Shown: positions 18,405 through 27,304, counted from the stretch's first letter. The stretch is DNA of 64,000 nucleotides from Halomonas litopenaei (GCF_003045775.1 NZ_PXNS01000019.1:1-64000), one strand, 5' to 3'. Made by a program: numbers and translations. The notes: generated by a model from the sequence alone, not told the origin.

Positions 18405-19499
18405 ATGAGTGATTCGCAAGAGCCGAACCTCTCGTCGCTGCGTCAGCGCATCGACCATATCGACACCGAGATCCTGCGCCTGATCAGCGAGCGTGCCGAG
18501 TGTGCGCGCCAGGTGGCGGAGACCAAGACCGCAAGCGACCCCCAGGCGGTGTTCTATCGCCCCGAGCGCGAGGCCCAGGTGCTGCGCCGGGTGATGGAGC
18601 TCAACCAGGGGCCGCTGGACAGCGAAGAAATGGCACGGCTGTTTCGCGAGATCATGTCGGCCTGCCTGGCGCTGGAACAGCCGATCAAGGTGGCCTATCT
18701 CGGCCCCGAGGGCACCTTTACCCAGCAGGCCGCGCTCAAGCACTTCGGTGACAGCGCCATCAGCCTGCCCATGGCGGCCATCGACGAGGTCTTCCGTGAG
18801 GTCGAGGCCGGCGCGGTGAACTACGGCGTGGTACCGGTGGAAAACTCCACCGAAGGCGTGATCAACCATACCCTGGATTCCTTCATCGATTCGGGGCTGC
18901 GCATCAGCGGTGAGGTGGTACTGCGCATCCACCATCACCTGCTGGTGGCCGACACTACCCTCAAGGACAAGGTGTCGCGTATCTACTCGCACCCTCAGTC
19001 CTTCGCCCAGTGTCGCAAGTGGCTCGATGCCCACTTCCCGCACGCCGAGCGGGTGCCGGTGTCGTCCAACGCCGAGGCGGCCAGGCTGGTCAAGAGCGAG
19101 TGGCACAGTGCGGCCATCGCCGGCGACATGGCGGCCAAGCTCTATGGCCTTAGCCACGTGGCCGAGAAGATCGAGGATCGCCCGGACAACTCCACGCGCT
19201 TCCTGATCATCGGCAACCAGGACGTGCCCATGTCCGGGGTCGACAAGACGTCGCTGGTGGTGGCGACCCGCAACCAGCCGGGTGCCTTGCACGACCTGCT
19301 CGAGCCGTTCCACCGCCACCAGATCGACCTGACGCGTCTGGAGACGCGACCCTCGCGCACCGGTGCCTGGAACTATGTGTTCTTCATCGACTTCTGTGGC
19401 CACGTCGAGGAGCCGCGGGTGTCGGCGCTGCTCGAGGAGGTGCGCCTGCGTGTCTCCGAGGTCAAGGTGCTTGGCTCCTACCCCCAGGGGGTCCTGTAG
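18405..19499 (+). CDS. pheA: Bifunctional chorismate mutase / prephenate dehydratase
   Basis: The 364-residue P-protein has an AroQ-type chorismate mutase domain at about 8-90 (LRQRIDHIDTEILRLI), prephenate dehydratase at about 95-275 (KVAYLGPEGTFTQQAA) and a C-terminal ACT domain (LETRPSRTGAWNYVFF) for phenylalanine feedback. It makes phenylpyruvate from chorismate. An AAGGAG site precedes the ATG. The stop is 2 bp before the first ATG of tyrA-aroA. No hisC-like aminotransferase gene lies between pheA and tyrA, unlike in several pseudomonads. Confidence 0.96.
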   Translation: MSDSQEPNLSSLRQRIDHIDTEILRLISERAECARQVAETKTASDPQAVFYRPEREAQVLRRVMELNQGPLDSEEMARLFREIMSACLALEQPIKVAYLGPEGTFTQQAALKHFGDSAISLPMAAIDEVFREVEAGAVNYGVVPVENSTEGVINHTLDSFIDSGLRISGEVVLRIHHHLLVADTTLKDKVSRIYSHPQSFAQCRKWLDAHFPHAERVPVSSNAEAARLVKSEWHSAAIAGDMAAKLYGLSHVAEKIEDRPDNSTRFLIIGNQDVPMSGVDKTSLVVATRNQPGALHDLLEPFHRHQIDLTRLETRPSRTGAWNYVFFIDFCGHVEEPRVSALLEEVRLRVSEVKVLGSYPQGVL

Positions 19500-19501
19500 T
19501 A

Positions 19502-19564
19502 ATGCAGGAAGAAGGAATGCAGCAAGAAGGAATGCAGGACGTCGCAATGCAGGAAGTCGCAACG
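19502..19564 (+). repeat. 15-bp tandem repeat with four in-frame ATGs at the start of tyrA-aroA
   Basis: Four units of the type ATGCAGGAAGAAGGA lie in perfect 15-bp register, plus a degenerate fifth beginning ACG at 19562. The early units also carry a purine-rich AAGGA that could serve as ribosome-binding site for a later ATG. Unit number could change by slippage without breaking the frame. Confidence 0.9.
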
Positions 19565-21850
19565 CGTGGCGCAGTACCCGCATCCTTGCCTCGGGCTTCA
19601 CGCATCGTCATCGTTGGACTTGGCTTGATCGGAGGTTCGCTGGCCGCCGCCTTGCGCAAGGCGGGGGTGGGGCAGGGGGATGACAGTCTCATCCTGGCCT
19701 GTGACCCAGACCCGAAGGAGCTTGAGTGCGGACGTCGCATGGGGTTGATCGACGCGGGTTCGACACAACTCTCCGAGGTTATCGAGGGTGCTACCCTGGT
19801 GGTGCTGGCGGTACCGGTGCTGGCCATGGGCCAGGTCATGGGCGAGCTAGGCGCGTTGCGTGGCCGCGCTGCCGGCGATCTGGTGATCACCGACGTCGGC
19901 AGCACCAAGGCAGCGATCGAGGCGGCCGCCATCGAGGCCTTCGGTGAGCTTCCCGCGCGCTTTGTGCTGGGGCATCCCATCGCCGGGTCGGAAAAGAGCG
20001 GCGTGGCGGCGGCCAATCCGGAGCTGTACCAGGCCCACAAGGTGATCCTGACGCCTACCTGCGCTACCGACCCCGATGCGCTTGAGCGTGTGCGGGCCCT
20101 GTGGCAGTTGACCGGTGCCGAGGTGCTGGAGATGGACGTGGCTCGCCACGATCAGGTGCTGGCGCGCACCAGTCATCTGCCGCATCTGCTGGCTTTCTCG
20201 CTGGTGGATACCCTGGCGCGTCAGGATGAGCGCCTCGAGATCTTTCGCTACGCCGCCGGCGGCTTTCGCGACTTCACCCGCATCGCCGGTAGTGATCCGG
20301 TGATGTGGCGAGACATCTTTCAGGCCAACCGGGGCGCCGTGCTCGAAGCCCTGGATGACTTCGAGTCGGGTCTGGCCCGACTCAGGGACGCGGTGAACCG
20401 TGGTGATGGCGACGGTCTGCTGGCCACCTTCGACCGCGCCAGTCATGCGCGCCACTATTTCGATACTCTGTTGAATCAGACCAGCTATCAGGCGGAATAT
20501 CAGATGCAAGAATCAGCCATGCTGCGCTACCGGGTGGCCCCGGGCGGAAGCGTCACCGGTCGCATCCGGGTCCCCGGCGACAAGTCGATTTCCCATCGTT
20601 CGATCATGCTTGGTGCGCTGTCCGAGGGCGTTACCGAGGTGTCCGGATTCCTCGAGGGCGAGGACAGCCTCGCCACACTCCAGGCCTTCCGCGAGATGGG
20701 GGTGGCCATCGAGGGCCCGCACCAGGGCCGCGTGACCATCCACGGGGTCGGCATGCACGGCTTGAAGAAGCCGGCAGGTCCGCTCTACGTCGGCAATGCC
20801 GGCACCGCCATGCGGCTGTTTGCCGGGCTGCTGGCGGGGCAGGCCTTCGACACCGAATTGACCGGTGATACCTCGCTGACGCGTCGTCCCATGGGGCGGG
20901 TGGCCGATCCGCTGCGCCAGATGGGGGCGGTGATCGACACCGCCGAAGGCGGGCGTCCTCCGCTCAGGATCAAGGGCGGCCAGGCGCTGAAGGGCATCCA
21001 CTACGACATGCCCATGGCCAGCGCCCAGGTGAAGTCCTGTCTGCTGCTGGCGGGGATGTTTGCCGAGGGTGAGACCCGAGTGCGTGAACCTGCGCCGACC
21101 CGCGATCACACCGAGCGCATGCTCAATGGCTTTGGCTACGCCGTCGAGCGCGAGGGCGATACCTGCTGGCTGCAGGGCGGCGGCAAGCTGGCCGCTGGTC
21201 CGATCGATGTGCCGTCGGATATCTCCTCGGCGACCTTCTTCCTGGTGGCGGCGGCCATCACTCCGGGCTCCGATCTGGTGCTGGAGCACGTCGGCATCAA
21301 TCCGACCCGGATCGGGGTGATCAACATCCTGACCGCCATGGGGGCGGACCTGCGCCTCGAGAACGAGCGAGAGGTAGGAGGCGAGCCGGTCGCCGACCTG
21401 CATATCCGCTATCGGCCGCTGAAGGGCATCGACATTCCCGAGGACCAGGTGCCGCTGGCCATCGACGAGTTCCCGGCGCTGTTCATTGCCGCGGCCAACG
21501 CCGAAGGCACCACGCGACTGCGCGGCGCCGAGGAGCTCCGGGTCAAGGAGTCCGATCGCCTGCAGTCCATGGCCGACGGCATGAGCGTGCTGGGTATCGA
21601 CAACACCCTTTATGACGATGGCATCGACATCGTCGGCAAGGGCGGCGATGGCGCCAACTATGGCGGCGGGCGCGTGGACAGTCATGAGGATCATCGCATC
21701 GCCATGGCCTTCACCATCGCCGCCCTGCGCGCATCAAGCCCGATCGAGGTCAACGACTGCGCCAACGTGGCTACGTCCTTCCCCGGCTTTGTGGAGCTGG
21801 CACGAGGTGTCGGCCTTGAACTCGAAGAGGTACGCGAGGAGCAGGCATGA
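19502..21850 (+). CDS. Fused prephenate dehydrogenase / EPSP synthase (TyrA-AroA)
   Basis: The 782-residue fusion has an NAD-binding prephenate dehydrogenase at about 30-330 (GLGLIGGS at 39-46) and 5-enolpyruvylshikimate-3-phosphate synthase from about 340 to the end (GDKSISHR near 357, then LRVKESDRLQSM). It therefore catalyses two non-consecutive steps around chorismate, the EPSP step before it and the prephenate oxidation after it. Such fusions are known in pseudomonads and relatives. The N-terminus is odd: the first 20 codons come from a 15-bp repeat with in-frame ATGs at 19502, 19517, 19532 and 19547, so the real start is ambiguous by up to 15 residues. The stop overlaps cmk as ATGA. Confidence 0.95.
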   Translation: MQEEGMQQEGMQDVAMQEVATRGAVPASLPRASRIVIVGLGLIGGSLAAALRKAGVGQGDDSLILACDPDPKELECGRRMGLIDAGSTQLSEVIEGATLVVLAVPVLAMGQVMGELGALRGRAAGDLVITDVGSTKAAIEAAAIEAFGELPARFVLGHPIAGSEKSGVAAANPELYQAHKVILTPTCATDPDALERVRALWQLTGAEVLEMDVARHDQVLARTSHLPHLLAFSLVDTLARQDERLEIFRYAAGGFRDFTRIAGSDPVMWRDIFQANRGAVLEALDDFESGLARLRDAVNRGDGDGLLATFDRASHARHYFDTLLNQTSYQAEYQMQESAMLRYRVAPGGSVTGRIRVPGDKSISHRSIMLGALSEGVTEVSGFLEGEDSLATLQAFREMGVAIEGPHQGRVTIHGVGMHGLKKPAGPLYVGNAGTAMRLFAGLLAGQAFDTELTGDTSLTRRPMGRVADPLRQMGAVIDTAEGGRPPLRIKGGQALKGIHYDMPMASAQVKSCLLLAGMFAEGETRVREPAPTRDHTERMLNGFGYAVEREGDTCWLQGGGKLAAGPIDVPSDISSATFFLVAAAITPGSDLVLEHVGINPTRIGVINILTAMGADLRLENEREVGGEPVADLHIRYRPLKGIDIPEDQVPLAIDEFPALFIAAANAEGTTRLRGAEELRVKESDRLQSMADGMSVLGIDNTLYDDGIDIVGKGGDGANYGGGRVDSHEDHRIAMAFTIAALRASSPIEVNDCANVATSFPGFVELARGVGLELEEVREEQA

Positions 21851-22548
21851 GCGATCATGACGAGCATTCGGCCCCGGTGCTGACCATCGATGGCCCCGGC
21901 GGCGCCGGCAAGGGCACCATCAGCCGGCTGATTGCCGAGCGACTGGGCTGGCATCTGCTGGATAGCGGTAGCCTTTACCGGCTGACCGCGCTGTCGGCTA
22001 TCGGCAAGGGCATCGCGCTGGACGATGAGCCGGCGCTGGCGGCGCTGGCCTCGGCCCTCGATGTGGTCTTTCGCGCCGAAAATGGCGAGGCGGTGGTCGA
22101 GCTCGAAGGGCGTGACGTGACTCGCGAGATTCGCACCGAGCAGGTGGGCAACAGTGCCTCTCTGGTGGCGGCGTTGCCGGCGGTGCGCCAGGCGCTGCTC
22201 GAGCGCCAGCGGGACTTCCGCCAGGCGCCCGGCCTGGTCGCCGATGGCCGTGACATGGGTACCGTGGTGTTCGTCGATGCGCCCCTGAAGATATTTCTGA
22301 CCGCCAGCGCCGAGGAAAGGGCGCGCCGGCGTCACCTGCAGTTGCGGGAGGCCGGGGTGGATGCTAGTCTATCGAGTCTTTTGAAGGAGATTCAGGCGCG
22401 CGACGACCGCGATACGCAGCGTAGCGTGGCGCCGTTGGTGCCGGCCGATGATGCCATCGAGCTCGACACGACCCGCCTGAGCATACCGGAAGTGGTTGAT
22501 CGGCTGTCCGAACTGTTGTCCCGAAAGGGGCTCCTGTCCGGCACCTGA
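21847..22548 (+). CDS. cmk: Cytidylate kinase
   Basis: The 233-residue protein is a P-loop kinase with 'IDGPGGAGKGT' at the N-terminus and the catalytic segment 'VADGRDMGTVVF'. It phosphorylates CMP and dCMP with ATP. It overlaps the aroA stop by 4 bp (ATGA), so it is probably translationally coupled, and it precedes rpsA as in most gammaproteobacteria. Confidence 0.96.
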   Translation: MSDHDEHSAPVLTIDGPGGAGKGTISRLIAERLGWHLLDSGSLYRLTALSAIGKGIALDDEPALAALASALDVVFRAENGEAVVELEGRDVTREIRTEQVGNSASLVAALPAVRQALLERQRDFRQAPGLVADGRDMGTVVFVDAPLKIFLTASAEERARRRHLQLREAGVDASLSSLLKEIQARDDRDTQRSVAPLVPADDAIELDTTRLSIPEVVDRLSELLSRKGLLSGT

Positions 22549-22659
22549 ACTCCCTTGCGGCGTCCCCGGCCAGATGTCACGACGTGCCCGAGTACAGGAA
22601 ACGGAAAACTCGGTCAGGTCCAACCAGTGCCAACATCCCCGGGGGTTTTTGAATATGGC

Positions 22660-22680
22660 CCGCACTTGCTGGTGGTGCGG
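22660..22680 (+). other. Hairpin in the rpsA leader
   Basis: The 176-bp gap between cmk and rpsA holds a 6-bp stem CCGCAC / GTGCGG with a 9-base loop, about 45 bases before the rpsA ATG. S1 autoregulates its own translation through leader structure in E. coli; whether this hairpin does so is inference. Confidence 0.35.
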
Positions 22681-22724
22681 AGAAGCGGCCCTGCCGCACT
22701 CAACGTTGATCACGTAGGAACATC

Positions 22725-24401
22725 ATGAGCGAAAGCTTTGCTGAACTGTTTGAACAGTCTCTCCAGGACATCAACATGGAGCCGGGCGCGATCGTCGCGG
22801 CTACTGTCGTCGACATCGAAGGTGACTGGGTCACCGTCAATGCCGGCCTGAAGTCCGAAGGTCAGATCCCTGCCGCGCAATTCCGCGACGACAGCGGCGA
22901 ACTGACCATTGCCGTCGGTGACGAGGTCCACGTGGCCCTCGAAGCTGTGGAAGACGGCTTCGGCGAAACCCGCCTGTCCCGCGAGAAGGCCAAGCGTGCC
23001 GAAGCGTGGAAGGTGCTGGAAGCTGCCTTCGAGAAGGAAGAGATCGTCAAGGGCGTGATCAACGGCAAGGTCAAGGGCGGCTTCACTGTCGACGTCGACT
23101 CCATCCGTGCCTTCCTGCCCGGCTCTCTGGTCGACGTTCGTCCGGTGCGCGACACCACGCACCTGGAGAACAAGGAACTCGACTTCAAGGTCATCAAGCT
23201 CGATCCGAAGCGCAACAACGTTGTCGTTTCCCGTCGTGCCGTTCTCGAAGCCGAGAACAGCGCCGAGCGTGAAGCGCTGCTCGCCACCCTGCAGGAAGGC
23301 CAGCAGATCATCGGTATCGTCAAGAACCTGACCGACTACGGTGCCTTCGTTGATCTGGGCGGCGTTGACGGCCTGCTACACATCACCGACATGGCCTGGA
23401 AGCGCATCAAGCATCCGAGCGAGATAGTGGCCGTCGGCGACGAGATCACCGTCAAGGTGCTGAAGTTCGACCGCGAGCGCAATCGCGTCTCCCTGGGTCT
23501 GAAGCAGCTGGGCGAAGATCCGTGGGTCAACATCAAGGATCGTTACCCGGAAGGCACCAAGGTGCACGCCCGTGTCACCAACCTCACCGACTACGGCTGC
23601 TTCGCCGAGCTGGAAGAGGGTGTCGAGGGTCTGGTTCACGTCTCCGAAATGGACTGGACCAACAAGAACATCCATCCGTCCAAGGTGGTTCAGGTCGGTG
23701 ACGATGTTGACGTCATGGTGCTGGATATCGACGAAGAGCGTCGTCGTATCTCCCTGGGTATCAAGCAGTGCACCGCCAACCCGTGGGAAACCTTCAACGC
23801 CCAGTTCAACAAGGGCGACCGCGTTGCCGGTACCATCAAGTCCATCACCGACTTCGGTATCTTCATCGGTCTGGACGGCGGCATCGACGGCCTGGTTCAC
23901 CTGTCCGACATCTCCTGGACCGAGACTGGCGAAGAAGCCGTGCGTTCCTTCAAGAAGGGCGATGAGGCCGAAGCCGTCATCCTGTCCATCGATCCGGAGC
24001 GTGAGCGCATCTCCCTGGGTATCAAGCAGCTCGATACCGACCCGGTTGCCGAGTTCCTGTCCGTCAACGACAAGGGCACCATCGTCACCGGTCGTGTCGT
24101 CGAGGTTGACGCCAAGGAAGCTCACGTCGAGCTGGCGACTGACGTCGTTGCCGTGCTCAAGGCGTCCGAGATCAGCGCTGACCGTGTCGAAGACGCGCGC
24201 AACGTGCTGAACGAAGGCGACAGCGTCGAGGCCCGTATCGTCGGTGTCGATCGCAAGAACCGTCAGATCGCCCTGTCCGTCAAGGCCAAGGACCAGGACG
24301 ACACCCGTCGCAACATGAGCAAGCTGCGCGACCAGGAAGTCGAGACCGGTGGCCCGACCACCATCGGCGACCTGATCAAGCAGCAGATGGGTCAGGACTA
24401 A
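22725..24401 (+). CDS. rpsA: 30S ribosomal protein S1
   Basis: The 558-residue protein (E. coli 557) has six S1 OB-fold domains, visible as recurring 'LTDYGAFVDLGGVDGLLH', 'ITDFGIFIGLDGGIDGLVH' and related blocks. S1 binds mRNA and brings it to the 30S subunit. A TAGGA site precedes the ATG. It ends the serC-to-rpsA cluster at a strong terminator. Confidence 0.98.
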   Translation: MSESFAELFEQSLQDINMEPGAIVAATVVDIEGDWVTVNAGLKSEGQIPAAQFRDDSGELTIAVGDEVHVALEAVEDGFGETRLSREKAKRAEAWKVLEAAFEKEEIVKGVINGKVKGGFTVDVDSIRAFLPGSLVDVRPVRDTTHLENKELDFKVIKLDPKRNNVVVSRRAVLEAENSAEREALLATLQEGQQIIGIVKNLTDYGAFVDLGGVDGLLHITDMAWKRIKHPSEIVAVGDEITVKVLKFDRERNRVSLGLKQLGEDPWVNIKDRYPEGTKVHARVTNLTDYGCFAELEEGVEGLVHVSEMDWTNKNIHPSKVVQVGDDVDVMVLDIDEERRRISLGIKQCTANPWETFNAQFNKGDRVAGTIKSITDFGIFIGLDGGIDGLVHLSDISWTETGEEAVRSFKKGDEAEAVILSIDPERERISLGIKQLDTDPVAEFLSVNDKGTIVTGRVVEVDAKEAHVELATDVVAVLKASEISADRVEDARNVLNEGDSVEARIVGVDRKNRQIALSVKAKDQDDTRRNMSKLRDQEVETGGPTTIGDLIKQQMGQD

Positions 24402-24437
24402 GCCGGACCCCGACACTGTTCGGGACTGGTAATGGTC

Positions 24438-24471
24438 AAGAGCGCTTCCTTCGGGGAGCGCTCTTTTTTTA
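24438..24471 (+). terminator. rpsA intrinsic terminator
   Basis: A stem AAGAGCGCT / AGCGCTCTT is followed directly by a run of seven or more T. This is a canonical Rho-independent terminator 37 bp after rpsA. Confidence 0.92.
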
Positions 24472-24743
24472 TATGTAAGAAATTGTAGAGGGCTGGAATG
24501 CCCCTCGTGGCGGCGCTGCCTCAGTATTATTGGTGAGTGGGGCGAGTTTTTACCACATATGCTTGAGGGGACGTGTTTTTGGGTTGATGCCCTTGTTGTA
24601 AGCATCTACCGTTTGTTAGACAGGATTTTGACTTTGCTTTTGGCCAATAACGTTTGAATAACGTCGTTTGGCTGGTTGTCATATACTCATGCAGGAGTGA
24701 TAATGCCCCTGCATCCGAAAGCAACTACTATAGGCGTACCTTA
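24472..24743 (+). promoter_or_regulatory. AT-rich control region of the mvaT-like gene
   Basis: This 270-bp stretch has no gene and is clearly more AT-rich than its surroundings. It holds a TATACT -10-like element at 24682 and a pair of AATAACGT direct repeats around 24646-24664, but no well-spaced -35 box. AT-rich promoters suit autoregulation by H-NS/MvaT proteins. Confidence 0.45.
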
Positions 24744-25124
24744 ATGTCTTCACTTTTGAATGACTATATGCAGATGGAGCAGCAGCTCCAGCAACTGCAG
24801 GAAAGACTTGGTCAGCTCCAGAACGATGACCGTCTCAAGTCCGAACTCGAGTTCAAGGGAAAGCTCGAAGAGCTGATGAAAGAGTTCGACAAGAGCGCAT
24901 CTGACGTCATCGCCATCCTGGATCCGAAGGCCGCTGCTTCCCCGGCAAAGGCCGCTGCCCCGGCCGCTGGCGGTCGTCGCAAGCGCAAGCTCAAGATCTA
25001 CAAGAACCCGAATACCGGCGAAGTCGTCGAAACTCGTGGTGGCAATCAGAAGACGTTGAAGGCCTGGAAGGAAGAGCACGGTAATGACACCGTCGAGTCC
25101 TGGCTGGTGCGTGTAGAAGACTGA
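24744..25124 (+). CDS. MvaT/MvaU-family H-NS-like nucleoid protein
   Basis: The 126-residue protein has an N-terminal coiled-coil oligomerisation region (about 1-55, rich in Gln, Glu and Leu), an Ala/Pro linker (about 58-77) and a C-terminal DNA-binding domain 'KLKIYKNPNTGEVVETRGGN' with 'KTLKAWKEEHG'. This is diagnostic of the pseudomonad MvaT family rather than enteric H-NS. It should silence AT-rich, often foreign, DNA. The ATG at 24744 is chosen because it starts at the family's usual 'MSxLNDYM'; the longer frame adds 30 unrelated residues. It is a single-gene unit with a hairpin 25 bp after the stop. Confidence 0.9.
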   Translation: MSSLLNDYMQMEQQLQQLQERLGQLQNDDRLKSELEFKGKLEELMKEFDKSASDVIAILDPKAAASPAKAAAPAAGGRRKRKLKIYKNPNTGEVVETRGGNQKTLKAWKEEHGNDTVESWLVRVED

Positions 25125-25149
25125 TGATTGTTTGAGCCGCAGATGAGGG

Positions 25150-25184
25150 AGTGCCTTGGACGTTGCATCGGTCCGGCACTGTTT
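25150..25184 (+). terminator. Probable terminator of the mvaT-like gene
   Basis: The stem AGTGCC(TT)GGAC / GTCCGGCACT has 10 paired bases with a two-base bulge, followed by GTTTCG. It lies 25 bp after the stop codon. Confidence 0.55.
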
Positions 25185-25490
25185 CGATCTTCAGGCTTGC
25201 GGTGCCAGAAGCCGTCTTGAACCATCGACATGACAGTGACGTCGTCGTATTGTTCGGGACGGTTTCTTTTTGCACGGTATTCCTTGATCGGCTGCGTCTC
25301 GTTGGAGGCGAAGCCCGAAGCCCGTAGCTTCGACTGCCCCTTGCGATGTTTCTGGTTTCCGGGGAGGGGACGAAGCGTGGCCTCCCACTGCACCGGTGTG
25401 ATGCAGGAACAGTGTGATCCAGGCGAAGCGGGGCTGTGGCCTTGTCGTTGCCGGTACTTTGCTTGAATTCTGGTATGATGGAACGCAAAA
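25185..25490. other. Intergenic region with no recognised gene
   Basis: About 300 bp between two convergent genes. Several short open frames exist on both strands, but none has a ribosome-binding site or a recognisable product. A TATGAT element at 25474 has no good -35 partner. I see no RNA gene. Confidence 0.5.
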
Positions 25491-25512
25491 GGTGGCCACC
25501 GAAGTGGCCACC
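25487..25512 (-). terminator. Terminator of the AraC-family gene
   Basis: A perfect 9-bp stem GGTGGCCAC / GTGGCCACC has a 4-base loop, read as TTCG on the minus strand. On the minus strand it is followed by TTTT, which fits termination of the convergent AraC gene. Confidence 0.8.
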
Positions 25513-25548
25513 AGAAGGGAGGCTTGCGGGCTCGGAGAGGCTAAGCGA

Positions 25549-26355
25549 TCAGTCCTCTTCGAGTAGCGGCAGTCGCAGTTCCAGCCCATACTTGCCTTTG
25601 ACCAGCTGAGGCGCTTCGCCGCTCAGGTAGACGCCGTGTTCAGACAGGCCGCGACAGGCCATGAACAGCATGGCGCTGGTCAGGTGTGAGCTGTCCTCGA
25701 GGGTGATGCAGGCGTGTCGCTGGGCCGGCAGCATGACCAGGCGGAACGGCAGTGGCAGCGCCAGTCGGTGTGCGTGTTCTTCGTCGACGTGGACACCCAG
25801 GTCGATACGGGGCGCCTCGCTGGCCAGCGGGTGATCGTGAAGAATAGCGATCGGTGCCGCGTTGGTGAGGCGTGCCGGCAGATCGTAGGCGCCTTCGGCA
25901 TTACGCTGCCAGTTGTCCAGGTTCTCGATGATTTCGGGCGGCTGATAGAGGCGGGTAACCGCGGCACGCCGCAGCGGCAGGTCGGCCATCTTCACCGAGA
26001 AGTGGGGCAGATTGTGGCGCTGGCGATAGAGTTCCAGGCGCTGGTTCTGGCGGTACTCCCGGGGAGCGACACGGTAGCGGCGCTGGAAGGCGCGGGTGAA
26101 CGCCGAGTGATTGCGATAGCCGCAGCGCTTGGCGATGTCATGTACGCCGTGGGGCGTATGGATCAGCAGCCTGGCGGCCTTCTCGAGTCGCAGCATGTCG
26201 CGGTAGGCACTTGGAGAAATGCCGAACGACTGGCGGAAGCGCCGACGCACCTGGGATGAGGAGTACCCCATACGCGTGGCAAGATCTTCGATACTCAGCT
26301 GACTGTCCAGGGTTTCCTGGAGCCAGATTTCGGCGCGCATCATCTCGTTGAACAT
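25549..26355 (-). CDS. AraC-family regulator with C-terminal GyrI-like effector domain
   Basis: The 268-residue protein has two helix-turn-helix motifs in the N-terminal 110 residues ('IEDLATRMGYSSSQVRRRF' and 'HDIAKRCGYRNHSAFTRAF'). A C-terminal domain of about 150 residues resembles the GyrI/Rob-type ligand-binding fold and includes 'LGVHVDEEHAHRLALP'. This is the Rob-like domain order, reversed from AraC itself. GGGAGG lies 8 bases before the ATG at 26355. It probably senses a small molecule and regulates transport or stress genes; no obvious target is adjacent. Confidence 0.85.
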   Translation of the reverse strand: MFNEMMRAEIWLQETLDSQLSIEDLATRMGYSSSQVRRRFRQSFGISPSAYRDMLRLEKAARLLIHTPHGVHDIAKRCGYRNHSAFTRAFQRRYRVAPREYRQNQRLELYRQRHNLPHFSVKMADLPLRRAAVTRLYQPPEIIENLDNWQRNAEGAYDLPARLTNAAPIAILHDHPLASEAPRIDLGVHVDEEHAHRLALPLPFRLVMLPAQRHACITLEDSSHLTSAMLFMACRGLSEHGVYLSGEAPQLVKGKYGLELRLPLLEED

Positions 26356-26716
26356 GGTCTTGCCTCCCTGAACCATCGGCGCGGACTCGACCCTCCCTGG
26401 GTCCTCGGAGAGCGAATCCGAGCGTCCGTATCGCTGGTCGTTGTAGTCGGAACATCCGCCTGTCCCGAGGTATGATGGTGTAGGTTTGTAGCGTTAAGAT
26501 ACATCCTGTTACGTAGTTATGCAGTCTAGCGCGCCTGTCTGGCAAGTGCAATGTGCCGTTTTGATCGTTTGTGCACAAAACGTCAGTGATGGATTGCATA
26601 TCTAACATGCTGTTGTGAAAGTAAAAAAGGCGTTATTTTCGAGCCTTTCTTGATAAGGTGGTGCCGCAGGATACTGAACCTGTCGCACCTCCATCGACGT
26701 TAACGACTGGTAACAA
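26356..26716. promoter_or_regulatory. Divergent AT-rich intergenic region with a palindrome
   Basis: This 361-bp gene-free stretch separates the araC-type gene from a plus-strand small gene. It contains the perfect 12-bp palindrome TTTGTGCACAAA at 26568-26579 and an inverted repeat CGTTTTG / CAAAACG at 26557-26582. A weak TTGATA (26650) - 16 bp - TACTGA pair could drive the plus-strand gene. The palindrome is a candidate operator for the AraC-type protein or another regulator. Confidence 0.4.
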
Positions 26717-27013
26717 ATGAAATCTCAGAGTTCCCAAAAGCCTATGGACGAACGCGAGAAGCTTCGCCGCTTTCGTGAATTGGATGACGCCTTCGCGGAA
26801 GCGCTGCGCAGCCTGGACAACCCGAACAAGGCCGCCGAGATCCCCACCGGCCCTCCGGTCCGCTCCATCGACAGCCTGGAAGAAGAAGAGCAGCGTCGAA
26901 AGGAAGAGGACTTCGAGCGGCGGCTGCTGGGCTTGATCCAGGAATATGCCCAGACCCCTGAATCGGTGCGGGAATTGGTTGCCACGCTGCAATCGATGGG
27001 GCGCATCGCCTGA
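26717..27013 (+). CDS. Small charged protein of unknown function
   Basis: The 98-residue protein is not recognised. It is rich in Glu, Arg, Asp and Gln, with a predicted helical segment at about 50-80 ('LEEEEQRRKEEDFERRLLG') and no signal peptide or membrane segment. There is no clear ribosome-binding site for the ATG at 26717; the ATG at 26744 is an alternative. Codon use looks like its neighbours and a hairpin follows, so it is probably a real gene. Confidence 0.6.
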   Translation: MKSQSSQKPMDEREKLRRFRELDDAFAEALRSLDNPNKAAEIPTGPPVRSIDSLEEEEQRRKEEDFERRLLGLIQEYAQTPESVRELVATLQSMGRIA

Positions 27014-27017
27014 CCGC

Positions 27018-27044
27018 ATGACCTCTGCCTTTGTCAGGGGTCAT
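27018..27044 (+). terminator. Hairpin after the small unknown gene
   Basis: ATGACCTCTG pairs with CAGGGGTCAT (10 bp, one G-T wobble) around a 7-base loop, 5 bp after the stop. There is no T-run, so it is a weak candidate. Confidence 0.4.
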
Positions 27045-27304
27045 CGAGATGGGTCTTGCCGGACTTCAACCTGTGCGATTTTGACAGGGATTTTCCGACG
27101 GCTCTGTGGGTAAAGGCCGTGGCGTCTTTGCGCAAATACTGCAAAATGATGTCAGCAATTGCTGATGTCAGCGCTTGCCGCCAGGCGCGCGCTGCTTTCG
27201 GCGGTTGCCGGAACGCAGGCGTCTAAGGTGGGGTGCAGGTGCTTTGGCAGGTCAGCGGCAAGCCTCGTTGAGCGGACGCTTTGGCGTGCGCCGCACCGGG
27301 CCCT

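Noticed and set aside
24593..24604. Ter-like core TTGTTGTAAG near the Tus-like gene
   Set aside because: The core resembles the E. coli Ter centre, but the critical following C is G and the flanks do not match. A similar 8-base core at 47487-47497 also fails outside the core. Too short to be meaningful in 64 kb.
24654..24743. N-terminal extension of the MvaT-like protein
   Set aside because: The extra 30 residues are absent from the family, and the family's usual start lies at 24744.
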